From: Aeromicrobium endophyticum
GTDB lineage: Bacteria; Actinomycetota; Actinomycetes; Propionibacteriales; Nocardioidaceae
NCBI RefSeq assembly: GCF_003586285.1
Contig: NZ_QUBR01000002.1
Coordinates: 1,488,001-1,552,000, forward strand
DNA: 64,000 nucleotides
Reading direction: 5' to 3'
Shown in pieces: positions 1 to 7,949 of this stretch; position 1 is the stretch's first letter, and each line of letters starts with the position of its first letter. Below the pieces are notes generated by a model. The model was not told the DNA's origin, did not search any database, and saw only the letters and a list, made by a program, of their open reading frames with translations. Both the position numbers and the translations under genes were made by a program.

Positions 1-504
1 CCCCGTCAACGCAGCGGCGTCCTCGGCGAAGACAGCCCGCAGCGTGGGATCAGACGTCTCGAGGACGTGCTGCAGCACCGAGTCGTCGACCCGGCTGGCC
101 TCGCCGCGCACCTGCCGCAAGGCCTGGGCGAACGAGATGCCCTCCAGCACGAACGCGATGCCCAGCACCGCGTAGGCGATCGTGTAGCTCTCGGCCGCCT
201 CGTCGGCGGTCAGCTGCTGCACGCCGTGCGTGATCGACACGACCGCACCGGCCACGAACAGTCCGACCGCCGCGAACATCGACCAGACGTACGCCTCGCG
301 GCCGTAGCCCAGCGGGTGCTGACGGTCGGGACGACGCTTCGAGCGGCGGTCGGCGACGAGCAGGAAGACCTCGTTGCCCGTGTCGGCCCACGAGTGGGCC
401 GCCTCGGCCACCATCGATGCCGAGCCCGTCAGGACGGCCGCGACCGACTTGGCCAGCGCCACCAGCGCGTTGGCGGCGAAGGCCAGGACGACGGTGACGT
501 TCAC
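1..504 (-). CDS. Cation diffusion facilitator (CDF) transporter, 3' part cut off
   Basis: Membrane antiporter of the CDF family, which exports divalent metal ions in exchange for protons. Only the first 168 codons lie in the window. His37 and Asp41 in AHSWAD match the HxxxD metal site of the second helix, and further hydrophobic helices follow near residues 85-105 and 120-145. The GTG start is 4 nt after the mca stop with no clear ribosome site, so translation is probably coupled to mca. The metal cannot be told from this part. Confidence 0.85.
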   Translation of the reverse strand, partial: MNVTVVLAFAANALVALAKSVAAVLTGSASMVAEAAHSWADTGNEVFLLVADRRSKRRPDRQHPLGYGREAYVWSMFAAVGLFVAGAVVSITHGVQQLTADEAAESYTIAYAVLGIAFVLEGISFAQALRQVRGEASRVDDSVLQHVLETSDPTLRAVFAEDAAALTG

Positions 505-508
505 GCGG

Positions 509-1381
509 TCAGCGCAGGCCGGCGAAGAGGTCGGTCTCGGGCAGGGACGTCTCGACCTTGGAGTCGACGAGCTGGTAGTCCTCGCTGGGCCAGGCCTCGG
601 CCTGGATCTCGCGCGGGATCGAGAAGAACCACCCGTCCGGGTCGATCTGGGTCGCGTGCGCGAGCAGCGCGGCGTCGCGCACCTCGAAGTACTCGGCGCA
701 CTCGACCTGTGTCGTCAGGCGCTCCTCGTCCTCGGGCTTGCGCTCCCAGTCCTTGAACCGCTCGGCGTACGGGTTCTCGATGCCGTGCTCCTCGCAGGCC
801 CGGGCGATGGCCTCCATCTTCTTCCAGCTCCAGCCCAGGTGGTAGTAGAGCTTGGAGACCTGCCACGGCTCGCCGGCGTCGGGGTAGCGCGTCGGGTCGG
901 CCGCGGCCTCGTACGCCTCGACGCTGACCTTGTGGCACATGATGTGGTCGGGGTGCGGGTAGCCGCCGTTCTCGTCGTACGTCGTCAGCACGTGCGGCTT
1001 GAACGAACGGATCAGGCGCACGAGGGGTTCGGCGCCCTCCTCGACCGGCACCAGGCCGAAGCAGCCCTCGGGCAGCGGCGGCTTCGGGTCGCCCTCGGGC
1101 CAGCCGGAGTCGACGAAGCCGAGCCAGTCCTGCGTCACGCCGAGGATCTCGCGGGCGCGGTCCATCTCCTCGCGACGGATCTCGGTGATCAGCTCGGGGT
1201 TGTCCTCGATGCCCGGGTGCTTGAACTGGGGGTTGAGGATCGAGCCCCGCTCGCCGCCGGTGCAGGTCACGACGTGCACGTCCACCCCCTCGGCGACGTA
1301 CTTGGCGGTCGACGCGGCACCCTTGCTCGACTCGTCGTCGGGGTGGGCGTGCACGTGCATGAGGCGGAGCTTCTCGGCCAC
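509..1381 (-). CDS. mca: Mycothiol S-conjugate amidase
   Basis: Cytoplasmic zinc amidase that cleaves mycothiol S-conjugates to a mercapturic acid and GlcN-Ins, the detoxification step of mycothiol metabolism. The 290-residue product begins with the LmbE-family metal motif AHPDDE (His13, Asp15, Asp16), and a second motif HPDH lies near residue 145. Length fits Mca (about 290) better than MshB. An in-frame start exists at 1459, but the GTG at 1381 has AGGAGA just upstream and aligns with known Mca N-termini. It is divergent from the DUF4307 gene and heads an operon with the CDF transporter. Confidence 0.93.
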   Translation of the reverse strand: MAEKLRLMHVHAHPDDESSKGAASTAKYVAEGVDVHVVTCTGGERGSILNPQFKHPGIEDNPELITEIRREEMDRAREILGVTQDWLGFVDSGWPEGDPKPPLPEGCFGLVPVEEGAEPLVRLIRSFKPHVLTTYDENGGYPHPDHIMCHKVSVEAYEAAADPTRYPDAGEPWQVSKLYYHLGWSWKKMEAIARACEEHGIENPYAERFKDWERKPEDEERLTTQVECAEYFEVRDAALLAHATQIDPDGWFFSIPREIQAEAWPSEDYQLVDSKVETSLPETDLFAGLR

Positions 1382-1505
1382 GGTTCTCCTTCGAAGGCGT
1401 GCGCAAATCCTTGCACCTGTGCGAACACGGCGCGAGGTCCGGGTGTTCCTGCCGTCCACCGAGGCCGCACGGCACGCCTGGGTGCCGCCTGAGACACTGG
1501 ACGAC

Positions 1506-1883
1506 GTGACCGACCTCAGCTCTCGCTACGGATCCCGCCAGCGTCCCCGATGGTTCTGGCCTGCGATCGCAGCGATCGGCATCACCCTCGGCATCGCCTT
1601 CGCCGCCTGGGTCGGGTTCCAGAAGGACCCCGTCACCGGACGGCTGTGGGGCTACGACGTCGTCAGCGACACCCAGGTCACGGTCAAGCTCGATGTCATC
1701 CGTCCCGATCCGATCGCCGTGACCTGCACCGTCTACTCCCAGGCTGCCGACCACTCCATCGTCGGCGAGAAGACCGTCGACATCCCCCCGTCGAACCGCG
1801 AGAAGGTGCGCGTGCCGATCGAGATCGAGACCGAGCGCAGAGGCGTCAACGGTGTGCTGAGAACGTGTGTGCCCGCTGATTGA
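1506..1883 (+). CDS. DUF4307 family membrane protein
   Basis: Protein of 125 residues with a basic N-terminus, one membrane helix at about 17-36 and an outer domain of about 90 residues, as in the actinobacterial DUF4307 family of unknown function. It sits between divergent mca and greA, a neighbourhood that I recall from other actinobacteria. The GTG start has no ribosome site, and a hexamer GACACT (1493-1498) ends 7 nt upstream, which suggests a leaderless message. The family assignment is from recognition of the sequence pattern; no function can be given. Confidence 0.75.
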   Translation: MTDLSSRYGSRQRPRWFWPAIAAIGITLGIAFAAWVGFQKDPVTGRLWGYDVVSDTQVTVKLDVIRPDPIAVTCTVYSQAADHSIVGEKTVDIPPSNREKVRVPIEIETERRGVNGVLRTCVPAD

Positions 1884-1901
1884 GTGCTAGCCTCGTCAGT
1901 T

Positions 1902-1925
1902 CACCCCGGGCGGTTTCCCGGGGTG
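1902..1925 (+). terminator. Strong hairpin between the DUF4307 gene and greA
   Basis: Perfect 9-bp GC stem CACCCCGGG / CCCGGGGTG with a 6-nt loop, starting 19 nt after the DUF4307 stop and ending just before the greA ribosome site. There is no U-tract. It may end the upstream message or form the 5' end of the greA message, since TAGCCT at 1888-1893 could be a -10 box. Confidence 0.45.
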
Positions 1926-1947
1926 CCGCACGTAAAGGAGAGCTCAC

Positions 1948-2451
1948 ATGACTCAGCCCGCAGATACCGACACCATCTGGGTGACCCAGGAGGCGTACGA
2001 CCGTCTGAAGCAGGAGCTCGAGCACCTCAAGGGCGATGTCTGGACCGACATCACCACCAAGATCGCCGCTGCGCGCGACGAGGGCGACCTCAAGGAGAAC
2101 GGCGGCTACCACGCCGCCCGCGAGGAGCAGGGCAAGACCAAGGCCCGCATCGACCAGCTCGAGAGCATGCTGCGCCGCGCCGAGGTGGGCGAGAAGCCTG
2201 CCGACGACGGCATGGTCGAGGCCGGCATGATCGTCACGATCCGCTTCGAGGGCGACTCCGACACCGAGGAGTTCCTGCTCGGGTCGCGCGAGCTGCTCAG
2301 CATGGACTCGAGCGTCGAGATCGACGTCTACTCCCCCACCTCACCGCTGGGCGCCGCGATCCTGGGCAAGAAGGTCGGCGACTCCGCGGCCTACGAGACG
2401 CCCAACGGCAAGAAGCTGACGGTCGAGATCGTCGCCGCCAAGCCGTTCTGA
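1948..2451 (+). CDS. greA: Transcription elongation factor GreA
   Basis: Rescues backtracked RNA polymerase by stimulating cleavage of the nascent transcript through the secondary channel. The 167-residue protein has the N-terminal coiled coil, the tip motif GDLKENGGYHAA with acidic residues Asp47 and Glu50 at the positions used by GreA, and a C-terminal FKBP-like domain (about 90-165). Start ATG at 1948 has AAAGGAGAG 5-6 nt upstream. It is transcribed alone and converges on ilvA. Confidence 0.97.
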   Translation: MTQPADTDTIWVTQEAYDRLKQELEHLKGDVWTDITTKIAAARDEGDLKENGGYHAAREEQGKTKARIDQLESMLRRAEVGEKPADDGMVEAGMIVTIRFEGDSDTEEFLLGSRELLSMDSSVEIDVYSPTSPLGAAILGKKVGDSAAYETPNGKKLTVEIVAAKPF

Positions 2452-2478
2452 CCTCCGCCGCCGGTTGAGCGGCGTCAG
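2448..2478. terminator. Hairpin shared by convergent greA and ilvA ends
   Basis: CTGAC/GTCAG outer arms and GCCGC/GCGGC inner stem enclose the 23-nt gap and both stop codons. It could act in both directions; no T-tract is present. Part of the symmetry comes simply from the two opposed TGA stops. Confidence 0.35.
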
Positions 2479-3665
2479 AGCAGCTGGTAGCCGAGCTCGC
2501 CCAGCCTCTGCGTGACGTTCGCGCGCGCCGCGGGACCGCGGGTGGCGACGCGGACGTCGACGTCGACGTGCCGTACCGGCAGGGTCTCGGACGACCGGTC
2601 GTGGCTGACGTCCAGCACGTTGACCTGCATGGCCGCGAGGTCGCCCAGCAGCCGCATGAGCTCACCGGGGCGGTCGGAGATGCGCGCCCGGAAGCTGAGG
2701 AACCGCCCGGCCGCGATGAGACCGTGCCGGATGACGTCGAGCAGCACCAGCGCGTCGATGTTGCCGCCCGACAGCACGGCCACGACGGGACCCTCGAACT
2801 CGGTCGGGCGCTCGAGCAGGGCCGCGACCGCTGCTGCCCCCGCCGGCTCGACCAGCATCTTGGCGCGCTCGAGCAGGTGCACCAGCGCCGTGCTCATGGC
2901 GTCCTCGCTGACGGTGATGACCTCGTCGAGCAGCGATGACACGATCTCGAAGGGGATGTCGCCGGGCTGGGCCACGGCGATGCCGTCGGCCATCGTCGGG
3001 CCCATCGTCTCGGCGACGGGCCGTCCGGCGGCGATCGACCCCGGGTAGGCCGCAGCGTCCTCGGCCTGCACGCCGACGATGCGCAGGTCGGGTCGCTCGG
3101 TGCGCAGCAGCGCGACCCCGGCGGCGAGGCCTCCGCCGCCGAGAGGCACGAGGATGGTGCGCACGTCGGGGCACTGCTCGAGCACCTCGAGGCCGAGCGT
3201 CCCCTGCCCGGCGACGATGTCCTCGTGGTCGAAGGGATGGATCAGCACGGCACCCGTGCGCTCGGCGAACTCGCGGGCCGGAACGAGCGCCTCGGTGACG
3301 CCGGCGCCGTGGAACCGCACCTCGGCGCCGTAGCCCTCGGTCGCGGCCACCTTCGGCAGCGCGGCACCGACGGGCATGAAGATCGTGGCCTTCGCGCCCA
3401 GCATCGAGGCGGCCAGCGCGACGCCCTGCGCATGGTTGCCGGCGCTCGCCGCGACGACTCCCCTGGCGCGCTCCTCGGGGGTCAGCCGGGCGATGCGCAC
3501 GTAGGCGCCGCGGATCTTGAACGACCCGGCGCGCTGCAGGTTCTCGGCCTTCAGGAAGACGTCCTGGCCGGTGCGCGAGCTCAACCACCGGGAGTGCGCC
3601 ATCGGCGTCGTCTCGATGACGCCGTCGAGCAGTCCCCGCGCCGCCCTCACATCGCTGAGATCCAT
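2475..3665 (-). CDS. ilvA: Threonine ammonia-lyase with ACT domain
   Basis: PLP enzyme that converts L-threonine to 2-oxobutanoate and ammonia, the entry to isoleucine synthesis or threonine breakdown. Lys50 in SFKIRGA binds PLP, and the glycine loop GGGG at about 176-179 holds the phosphate. A C-terminal ACT domain (about 325-396) is present once, as in the shorter 400-residue class rather than the 514-residue biosynthetic enzyme with two ACT-like domains. Start ATG at 3665 faces the divergent marR gene 69 bp away. Whether it is feedback-controlled by isoleucine cannot be told. Confidence 0.93.
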   Translation of the reverse strand: MDLSDVRAARGLLDGVIETTPMAHSRWLSSRTGQDVFLKAENLQRAGSFKIRGAYVRIARLTPEERARGVVAASAGNHAQGVALAASMLGAKATIFMPVGAALPKVAATEGYGAEVRFHGAGVTEALVPAREFAERTGAVLIHPFDHEDIVAGQGTLGLEVLEQCPDVRTILVPLGGGGLAAGVALLRTERPDLRIVGVQAEDAAAYPGSIAAGRPVAETMGPTMADGIAVAQPGDIPFEIVSSLLDEVITVSEDAMSTALVHLLERAKMLVEPAGAAAVAALLERPTEFEGPVVAVLSGGNIDALVLLDVIRHGLIAAGRFLSFRARISDRPGELMRLLGDLAAMQVNVLDVSHDRSSETLPVRHVDVDVRVATRGPAARANVTQRLGELGYQLL

Positions 3666-3699
3666 GCGGCCAGCCTAGACCGTCAGTGTCGACGTCTAT

Positions 3700-3728
3700 T
3701 TGGTTGCGCGGCGCAACTGATATATGCT
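3700..3728 (+). promoter_or_regulatory. MarR promoter with embedded 15-bp palindromic operator
   Basis: A -35 box TTGGTT (3700-3705) and -10 box TATGCT (3723-3728) are 17 bp apart. The spacer holds the perfect palindrome GTTGCGC-G-GCGCAAC (3703-3717), the kind of site bound by MarR dimers. The expected transcript start coincides with the ATG at 3735, so the message is probably leaderless and autorepressed. The site may also act on divergent ilvA. Confidence 0.7.
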
Positions 3729-3734
3729 TGCGTC

Positions 3735-4175
3735 ATGCAACGAGTACCCGTCCAGGAGTCCACGACTGCCGAGGACGCCGTGCTGCGCCTGGTGATGGCG
3801 ATGGGCCGACGCTTCCGGATGCGCATCGACGGCGACACCGTCGACCCGTCCCAGGCGGCGATCCTGTACTCCCTGTCGTGCCGCGGAGCGGTGCGCGTGG
3901 GCGACCTGGCCGAGTCGATGCGCCTCGACGCCTCCACCGTCAGCCGCCACGTGCACCAGCTGCAGGAGCACGGTCTCATCCGCCGCGACCAGGACCCTGC
4001 CGACGGCCGGGCCAGCATCGTCGACGTCACCGACGAGGGCCGCTCGGCCCTGCGGGCGACCTTCGACCAGCGCCGCGCCTTCGTCACCGAGGCGATGGCC
4101 GGGTGGGCGCCGGACGACCGCGCGCGCCTGCGCGACGACCTCCTGCGCCTGACCGCCGACCTCGGCGACGGCTGA
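3735..4175 (+). CDS. MarR family transcriptional regulator
   Basis: Dimeric winged-helix repressor of 146 residues. The helix-turn-helix covers about 55-90 (VGDLAESMRLDASTVSRHV) and the wing about 90-105 (RDQDPADGR, the DxR wing motif). Ligand and targets are unknown. The palindrome in its own promoter suggests autorepression; divergent ilvA and the convergent downstream genes give no further clue. The ATG at 3735 is chosen because a -10 box ends 6 nt before it. Confidence 0.88.
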   Translation: MQRVPVQESTTAEDAVLRLVMAMGRRFRMRIDGDTVDPSQAAILYSLSCRGAVRVGDLAESMRLDASTVSRHVHQLQEHGLIRRDQDPADGRASIVDVTDEGRSALRATFDQRRAFVTEAMAGWAPDDRARLRDDLLRLTADLGDG

Positions 4176-4199
4176 CCCAACCCTCGACAGCGGCCTGCG

Positions 4200-4532
4200 T
4201 CAGGGACGGTCGCGAGCCGGCAGCTTGTCGACGATCAGGTCGTAGGAGTCCTCGATCAGCTCTTCGAGCAGGCCCTCCGGGAGACCGCCGTCGAGCTGCA
4301 CGGTGATCCAGTGCTTCTTGTTCATGTGATAGCCGCGGCTGATCGCGTCGTACGTCTCGACCAGCCCCGTGACGTCCTGCGGCTCGGCCTTGAGGTTGAT
4401 GCTGGTCGCCCGGTCGACGCCGGTGAGGGCGAAGATCTTGCCCCCGACCTTGTAGACCGCGGTCTCCTCGCTGAACGGGAACGTCAGCGTGGCACCGGGC
4501 ATCGCCGCGCACAGGGCGTGGACGTCCGTCAT
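4200..4532 (-). CDS. MmcQ/YjbR family protein
   Basis: Small 110-residue protein of the MmcQ/YjbR family (double-wing DNA-binding-like fold), function not established. Family features are the start MTDVHALCAAMPGA, the central VGGKIFAL and the late KKHWITV segment. Its ATG overlaps the stop of the AI-2E family permease gene (ATGA), so the two are translated together. DNA binding is assumed from the family only. Confidence 0.8.
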   Translation of the reverse strand: MTDVHALCAAMPGATLTFPFSEETAVYKVGGKIFALTGVDRATSINLKAEPQDVTGLVETYDAISRGYHMNKKHWITVQLDGGLPEGLLEELIEDSYDLIVDKLPARDRP

Positions 4533-5629
4533 GCCGGTTCGGGCTCCAAGGGCACGTCGTCCTCGGGCTCGTCCTGGTACTCCTGCGCGGTCGAGACGAG
4601 GTGCTTGACCACGCCATTGAGGCAGGCCGCGAGCGGCACCGCGATGAGGGCGCCGACGACTCCGGCCACGGTGACGCCGGCCGCGATCGCGATGATGATG
4701 GCCAGCGGGTGGACGGCCACCAGGCGCCCCATCAAGAAGGGCTGCAGCACGTGCGACTCGAGCTGCTGGATCGCGACGACGACGAGCAGCATGAACAGCG
4801 CCGTCCACGGGCCCTGCGCCACCAGGGCCACGAGCACCGCCACCATGCCCGACAGCAGCGCGCCGATGATGGGGATGAAGGCACCGAGGAAGACCAGCAC
4901 GCCGATCGCCAGCGTCAGCGGCACGCCCAGCACCCAGGCGCCGAGGGCGATGCCGATGGCATCCGTGAGGGCCACGAGCACCGTGGCGCGGACGAACGCG
5001 ACGAGCGAGGCCCACGCGGTGTGGCCGGAGGAGTCGACGCGGTCGCGGGCGGCGCGTGGGAACAGGGCGACGACCCAGCTCCAGATGCGCTCGCCCTCGT
5101 AGAGGAAGAAGAACGACGAGAACAAGGCGATGAAGAAGCCCGCCAGCACGTGCGTCAGCGTGGAGCCGAGCTCGCTGACGCGGGTGACGACCGACGTGTC
5201 GCTGGACGCGATCGACTCTTTCGCCGTGTCGACGTAGCCCTGGATCTGGCTGTCGGTGAGCTTGAGCGGGCCGGTCTTGGCCCAGTCCTGCACCTGCGAG
5301 ATACCCTCGACGACGTTGGAACGAAGATCGGTGACCTGGGTCGACAGCTGCTGACCCACGAGTGTCAGCATGCCGAAGAAGGCCACGAGCATGAAGATCA
5401 CGACCGCGAACGTCGCAAGCAGCCGCGGGACCCCGCGGGACTCGATGAAGTTGACGGCGTTGATCGTCAGCGCCGTGCCGAGCAGCGCGACCGCGAGGGG
5501 CACCGTGATCTCGGAGAAGTACCGCAGGAGGAAGATGCCGACGGCACCTGCCGCGGCGATCACCAGCAGCCGCCATGCCCACGCCGTCGCGATCTCGACG
5601 CCGGGCGGGACCTGATATCTCTCGCTCAC
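4529..5629 (-). CDS. AI-2E family transporter (PerM/YdiK-like permease)
   Basis: Integral membrane protein of about 366 residues with some eight hydrophobic segments in the arrangement of the AI-2E transporter superfamily: helices near 20-80, a soluble stretch near 95-150, then a helical block to about 330 and an acidic tail. Members export autoinducer-like compounds or act as Na+/H+ antiporters, so the substrate is open. The reading frame can start at 5653, but GTG 5629 has GAGGAG 8-9 nt upstream and is preferred. It is divergent from the ankyrin gene. Confidence 0.82.
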   Translation of the reverse strand: MSERYQVPPGVEIATAWAWRLLVIAAAGAVGIFLLRYFSEITVPLAVALLGTALTINAVNFIESRGVPRLLATFAVVIFMLVAFFGMLTLVGQQLSTQVTDLRSNVVEGISQVQDWAKTGPLKLTDSQIQGYVDTAKESIASSDTSVVTRVSELGSTLTHVLAGFFIALFSSFFFLYEGERIWSWVVALFPRAARDRVDSSGHTAWASLVAFVRATVLVALTDAIGIALGAWVLGVPLTLAIGVLVFLGAFIPIIGALLSGMVAVLVALVAQGPWTALFMLLVVVAIQQLESHVLQPFLMGRLVAVHPLAIIIAIAAGVTVAGVVGALIAVPLAACLNGVVKHLVSTAQEYQDEPEDDVPLEPEPA

Positions 5630-5702
5630 TGGGCCACTCTCCTCGACGGTCACACTATCCGCAGCGGAACACGCCGTGCTCGCCGAGAGTTGTCATGACG
5701 TG

Positions 5703-6476
5703 ATGATGTCCCGCCTGCTCGCCGCTGTCTCCCTGCCGCTGGTCGCGGCCGTCCTGGCCTCGTGCTCCGGCGGCGACTCGGCCCCCGAGCCGTCTGCGGC
5801 CACCGCCACCAGCACGCCGGCCGCCACCCCGTCGACCGAGCCGTCGCCCACCCCGAATCCGTACGCCGATCGCTCCGATGCGTTCCGCAACCGTCAGCTG
5901 CTGCTCGCGGCCGGAAGCGGCAACGCCGACAAGATCTCGCTGCTCGTCGAGGCAGGCGTCGACCTCGAGACCCGCGACGAGCGCGAGCGCACCGCACTGC
6001 TCATCGCGTCGGCGCGCGACCACGTCGACGCGGCCCGCGTGCTGGTCGCCGCAGGTGCCGACCCCGACGCGCTCGACGACCGTCACGACACGCCGTGGCT
6101 CGTCACGGGCGTCACCGGCAGCGTGCCGATGGCCGAGGTGCTGCTCGCGGCCGACCCCGACCTGACGATCCGCAACCGCTTCGGCGGGTTGTCGCACATC
6201 CCGGCCAGCGAGCGCGGGCACGACGCGTACGTCGAGTTCGTCCTCGATCGCACCGACATCGCCGTCGACCACGTCAACGACCTGGGGTGGACGGCGCTGC
6301 TCGAGGCCGTGATCCTGGGCAAGGGAACAGAACCCTGGCAGCGGATTGTTGACTCTCTCGTGCAGCATGGCTCAGACGTGTCGATCGCCGACCGCGACGG
6401 GATCACCGCTGAGCAGCATGCCCGACGCCTCGGCTTCGGCGAGATCGCCGACGCCCTCGAGCGTGCACGATCCTGA
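5703..6476 (+). CDS. Ankyrin-repeat lipoprotein
   Basis: Secreted lipoprotein of 257 residues. A signal peptide ends in the lipobox LASC (Cys about 21), a Pro/Thr/Ser/Ala-rich linker follows (about 25-55), then four to five ankyrin repeats (about 60-250), with repeat cores such as [14 protein letters not shown] and ALLEAV. Ankyrin repeats bind proteins; in bacteria they are often tied to oxidative stress or toxin immunity. It lies 34 nt upstream of msrA on the same strand, so a redox link is possible but inferred. Start may be ATG 5703 or 5706. Confidence 0.85.
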   Translation: MMSRLLAAVSLPLVAAVLASCSGGDSAPEPSAATATSTPAATPSTEPSPTPNPYADRSDAFRNRQLLLAAGSGNADKISLLVEAGVDLETRDERERTALLIASARDHVDAARVLVAAGADPDALDDRHDTPWLVTGVTGSVPMAEVLLAADPDLTIRNRFGGLSHIPASERGHDAYVEFVLDRTDIAVDHVNDLGWTALLEAVILGKGTEPWQRIVDSLVQHGSDVSIADRDGITAEQHARRLGFGEIADALERARS

Positions 6477-6510
6477 GCACTCCCCCACATCTCACGAGAG
6501 GCGGAACACC

Positions 6511-7158
6511 ATGATCTTCGGCCGCAGCAAGTCCGAGCTCCCCACGCCCGAGTCGGCCCTCCCCGGCCGCGAGGGCCGTCAGTTCCAGGTCGGCGGCACC
6601 CACCTGGTGCTCGGCACCCCCGTCGAGACGCAGGTCCCCGACGGCTACGAGTCCGCCGTCTTCGGCCTCGGCTGCTTCTGGGGCGAGGAGAAGACGTTCT
6701 GGGAGGTGCCCGGCGTCTGGTCGACGTCCGTGGGCTATGCCGGCGGGCAGACCGCCAACCCCACGTACGACGAGGTCTGCTCCGGCCGTACCGGTCACGC
6801 CGAGGTCGTCCGCGTGATCTGGGACCCGGCCAAGCTCACCTTCCACGACCTGCTGAAGACGTTCTGGGAGAACCACGACCCGACGCAGGGCATGCGTCAG
6901 GGCAACGACCGCGGCACGCAGTACCGCTCGGTCATCCTCACCACGACGCCCGAGCAGCAGGCCGAGGCCGAGGCGTCGCGCGAGGCCTACCAGGTCACGA
7001 TGACCGCGGCCGGCTACGGCGAGATCACCACCTCGATCCTGCCGCTCGAGCGCTACTACTACGCCGAGGACTACCACCAGCAGTACCTGGTCAAGAACCC
7101 CTTCGGCTACTGCCCGCTGCACGCGACGGGCGTCGCGTACGAGCCCGCCGACGTCTGA
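6511..7158 (+). CDS. msrA: Peptide methionine (S)-S-oxide reductase
   Basis: Reduces methionine-S-sulfoxide in free or protein form. The catalytic motif GCFWG holds Cys55, and a further Cys lies in the C-terminal GYCPLHATG, where resolving cysteines occur in the family (the usual GGTG is altered). The 215-residue length includes a 45-residue N-terminal extension as in other long actinobacterial MsrA proteins. ATG 6511 follows GAGAGGCGG. It probably shares a transcript with the ankyrin lipoprotein gene. Confidence 0.94.
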   Translation: MIFGRSKSELPTPESALPGREGRQFQVGGTHLVLGTPVETQVPDGYESAVFGLGCFWGEEKTFWEVPGVWSTSVGYAGGQTANPTYDEVCSGRTGHAEVVRVIWDPAKLTFHDLLKTFWENHDPTQGMRQGNDRGTQYRSVILTTTPEQQAEAEASREAYQVTMTAAGYGEITTSILPLERYYYAEDYHQQYLVKNPFGYCPLHATGVAYEPADV

Positions 7159-7171
7159 GCCCTACCCGCAC

Positions 7172-7228
7172 CATGTGGGCACTTTCTGCTGGTCGACCTA
7201 CGTCGAAGCAGCAGAGAGTGCCCACATG
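7172..7228. repeat. 57-nt near-perfect intergenic palindrome
   Basis: Two 20-nt arms (7172-7191 and 7209-7228) are inverted copies with a single mismatch, and the 17-nt centre holds a smaller stem TCGAC/GTCGA. It lies in the 85-bp gap after msrA, between convergent genes. It could serve as a two-way terminator, but its length and lack of a T-tract suggest a dispersed palindromic element. Confidence 0.75.
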
Positions 7229-7243
7229 CTCGCTGGCGGTCGG

Positions 7244-7486
7244 TCAGGATTCATCGCGCCGGCGTCTGCGGTAGACACCGGCGGCCCACGTGAGGCCCGA
7301 GACCGTCCAGACGAAGGCGAGGACGATGCTCACCAGCAGCCAGAAGCCTGATCGCGAGTCGATCAGGTCCAGCTGGTTCAGGATCGCGACCAGCGGGACC
7401 AGCCCCCAGCTGGTCAGGAACGTCTCGCGCGCGGTGCCGGCCCAGTCGGGCAGCGGCTGCCCTGCTGTCGACTCCACGGGCACCAC
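7244..7486 (-). CDS. Small two-helix membrane protein
   Basis: Eighty-residue protein of unknown function with two predicted membrane helices (about 22-42 and 48-70) and a basic tail RRRRR at the C-terminus. Coding is supported by amphipathic design and typical third-position GC. The GTG at 7486 is the first start; the ribosome site is weak. No family recognised. Confidence 0.6.
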   Translation of the reverse strand: MVPVESTAGQPLPDWAGTARETFLTSWGLVPLVAILNQLDLIDSRSGFWLLVSIVLAFVWTVSGLTWAAGVYRRRRRDES

Positions 7487-7552
7487 CCTGCCGGAGCTCG
7501 TCCACGCCCGCCACGGACGAACGTCCCCGATCGCGGTCGACGGACGCGACGA

Positions 7553-7855
7553 TCAGCGCTTTCGCTTGCCCGAGGTACTCGCGAGTGTCGCCCGGGCCTC
7601 ACGGGGCTCCGTGCCGCTCAGCCAGGCTTCGACCGCCGGCGCGATGCGCGGCGAGTCGAGCGGGTCGTAGGCACCCGGCACCGAACGGCGCTTCATCTCC
7701 GCGACGAGCAGGCCGAGATCGGGATCCCGATCTTTGATCCGCCGCCGCCAGGCCGCGCGGTACGCGGTGTACAACGAGCTAGTACGGCCCGACCGATCGA
7801 ACGGCTCGAACAGCGCGATCGCCACCTCGATCAGCACATCGACCAGGAAGATCAC
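7553..7855 (-). CDS. Hypothetical protein of 100 residues
   Basis: Short protein with a hydrophobic N-terminus (about 2-18), then a basic, helical soluble part ending in a Lys/Arg-rich tail. A longer open frame runs to 8095 but overlaps the mug gene; GTG 7855 gives a start in the gap and is chosen. No family is recognised. It lies between the small membrane protein and divergent mug. Confidence 0.5.
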   Translation of the reverse strand: MIFLVDVLIEVAIALFEPFDRSGRTSSLYTAYRAAWRRRIKDRDPDLGLLVAEMKRRSVPGAYDPLDSPRIAPAVEAWLSGTEPREARATLASTSGKRKR

Positions 7856-7949
7856 GCCTGATCGTAGCGACCGGGGAACTTCGCCGTCACCCGGTGACAG
7901 CGCGCTTCCCCGATCGCCCTCATCGGCCCGCCCCGCTAGCGTCGAGGTC

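Noticed and set aside
509..1459. Upstream in-frame start for mca
   Set aside because: It would add 26 Arg-rich residues before the conserved N-terminus; GTG 1381 has a good ribosome site.
4172..4205. CTGAC/GTCAG symmetry between marR and MmcQ ends
   Set aside because: The loop is too long and the arms are mostly the two opposed stop codons.
4601..5698. Long + strand open frame opposite the AI-2E permease
   Set aside because: Its product is Asp/Glu/His/Arg-rich low-complexity, the usual mirror of a GC-rich membrane protein gene.
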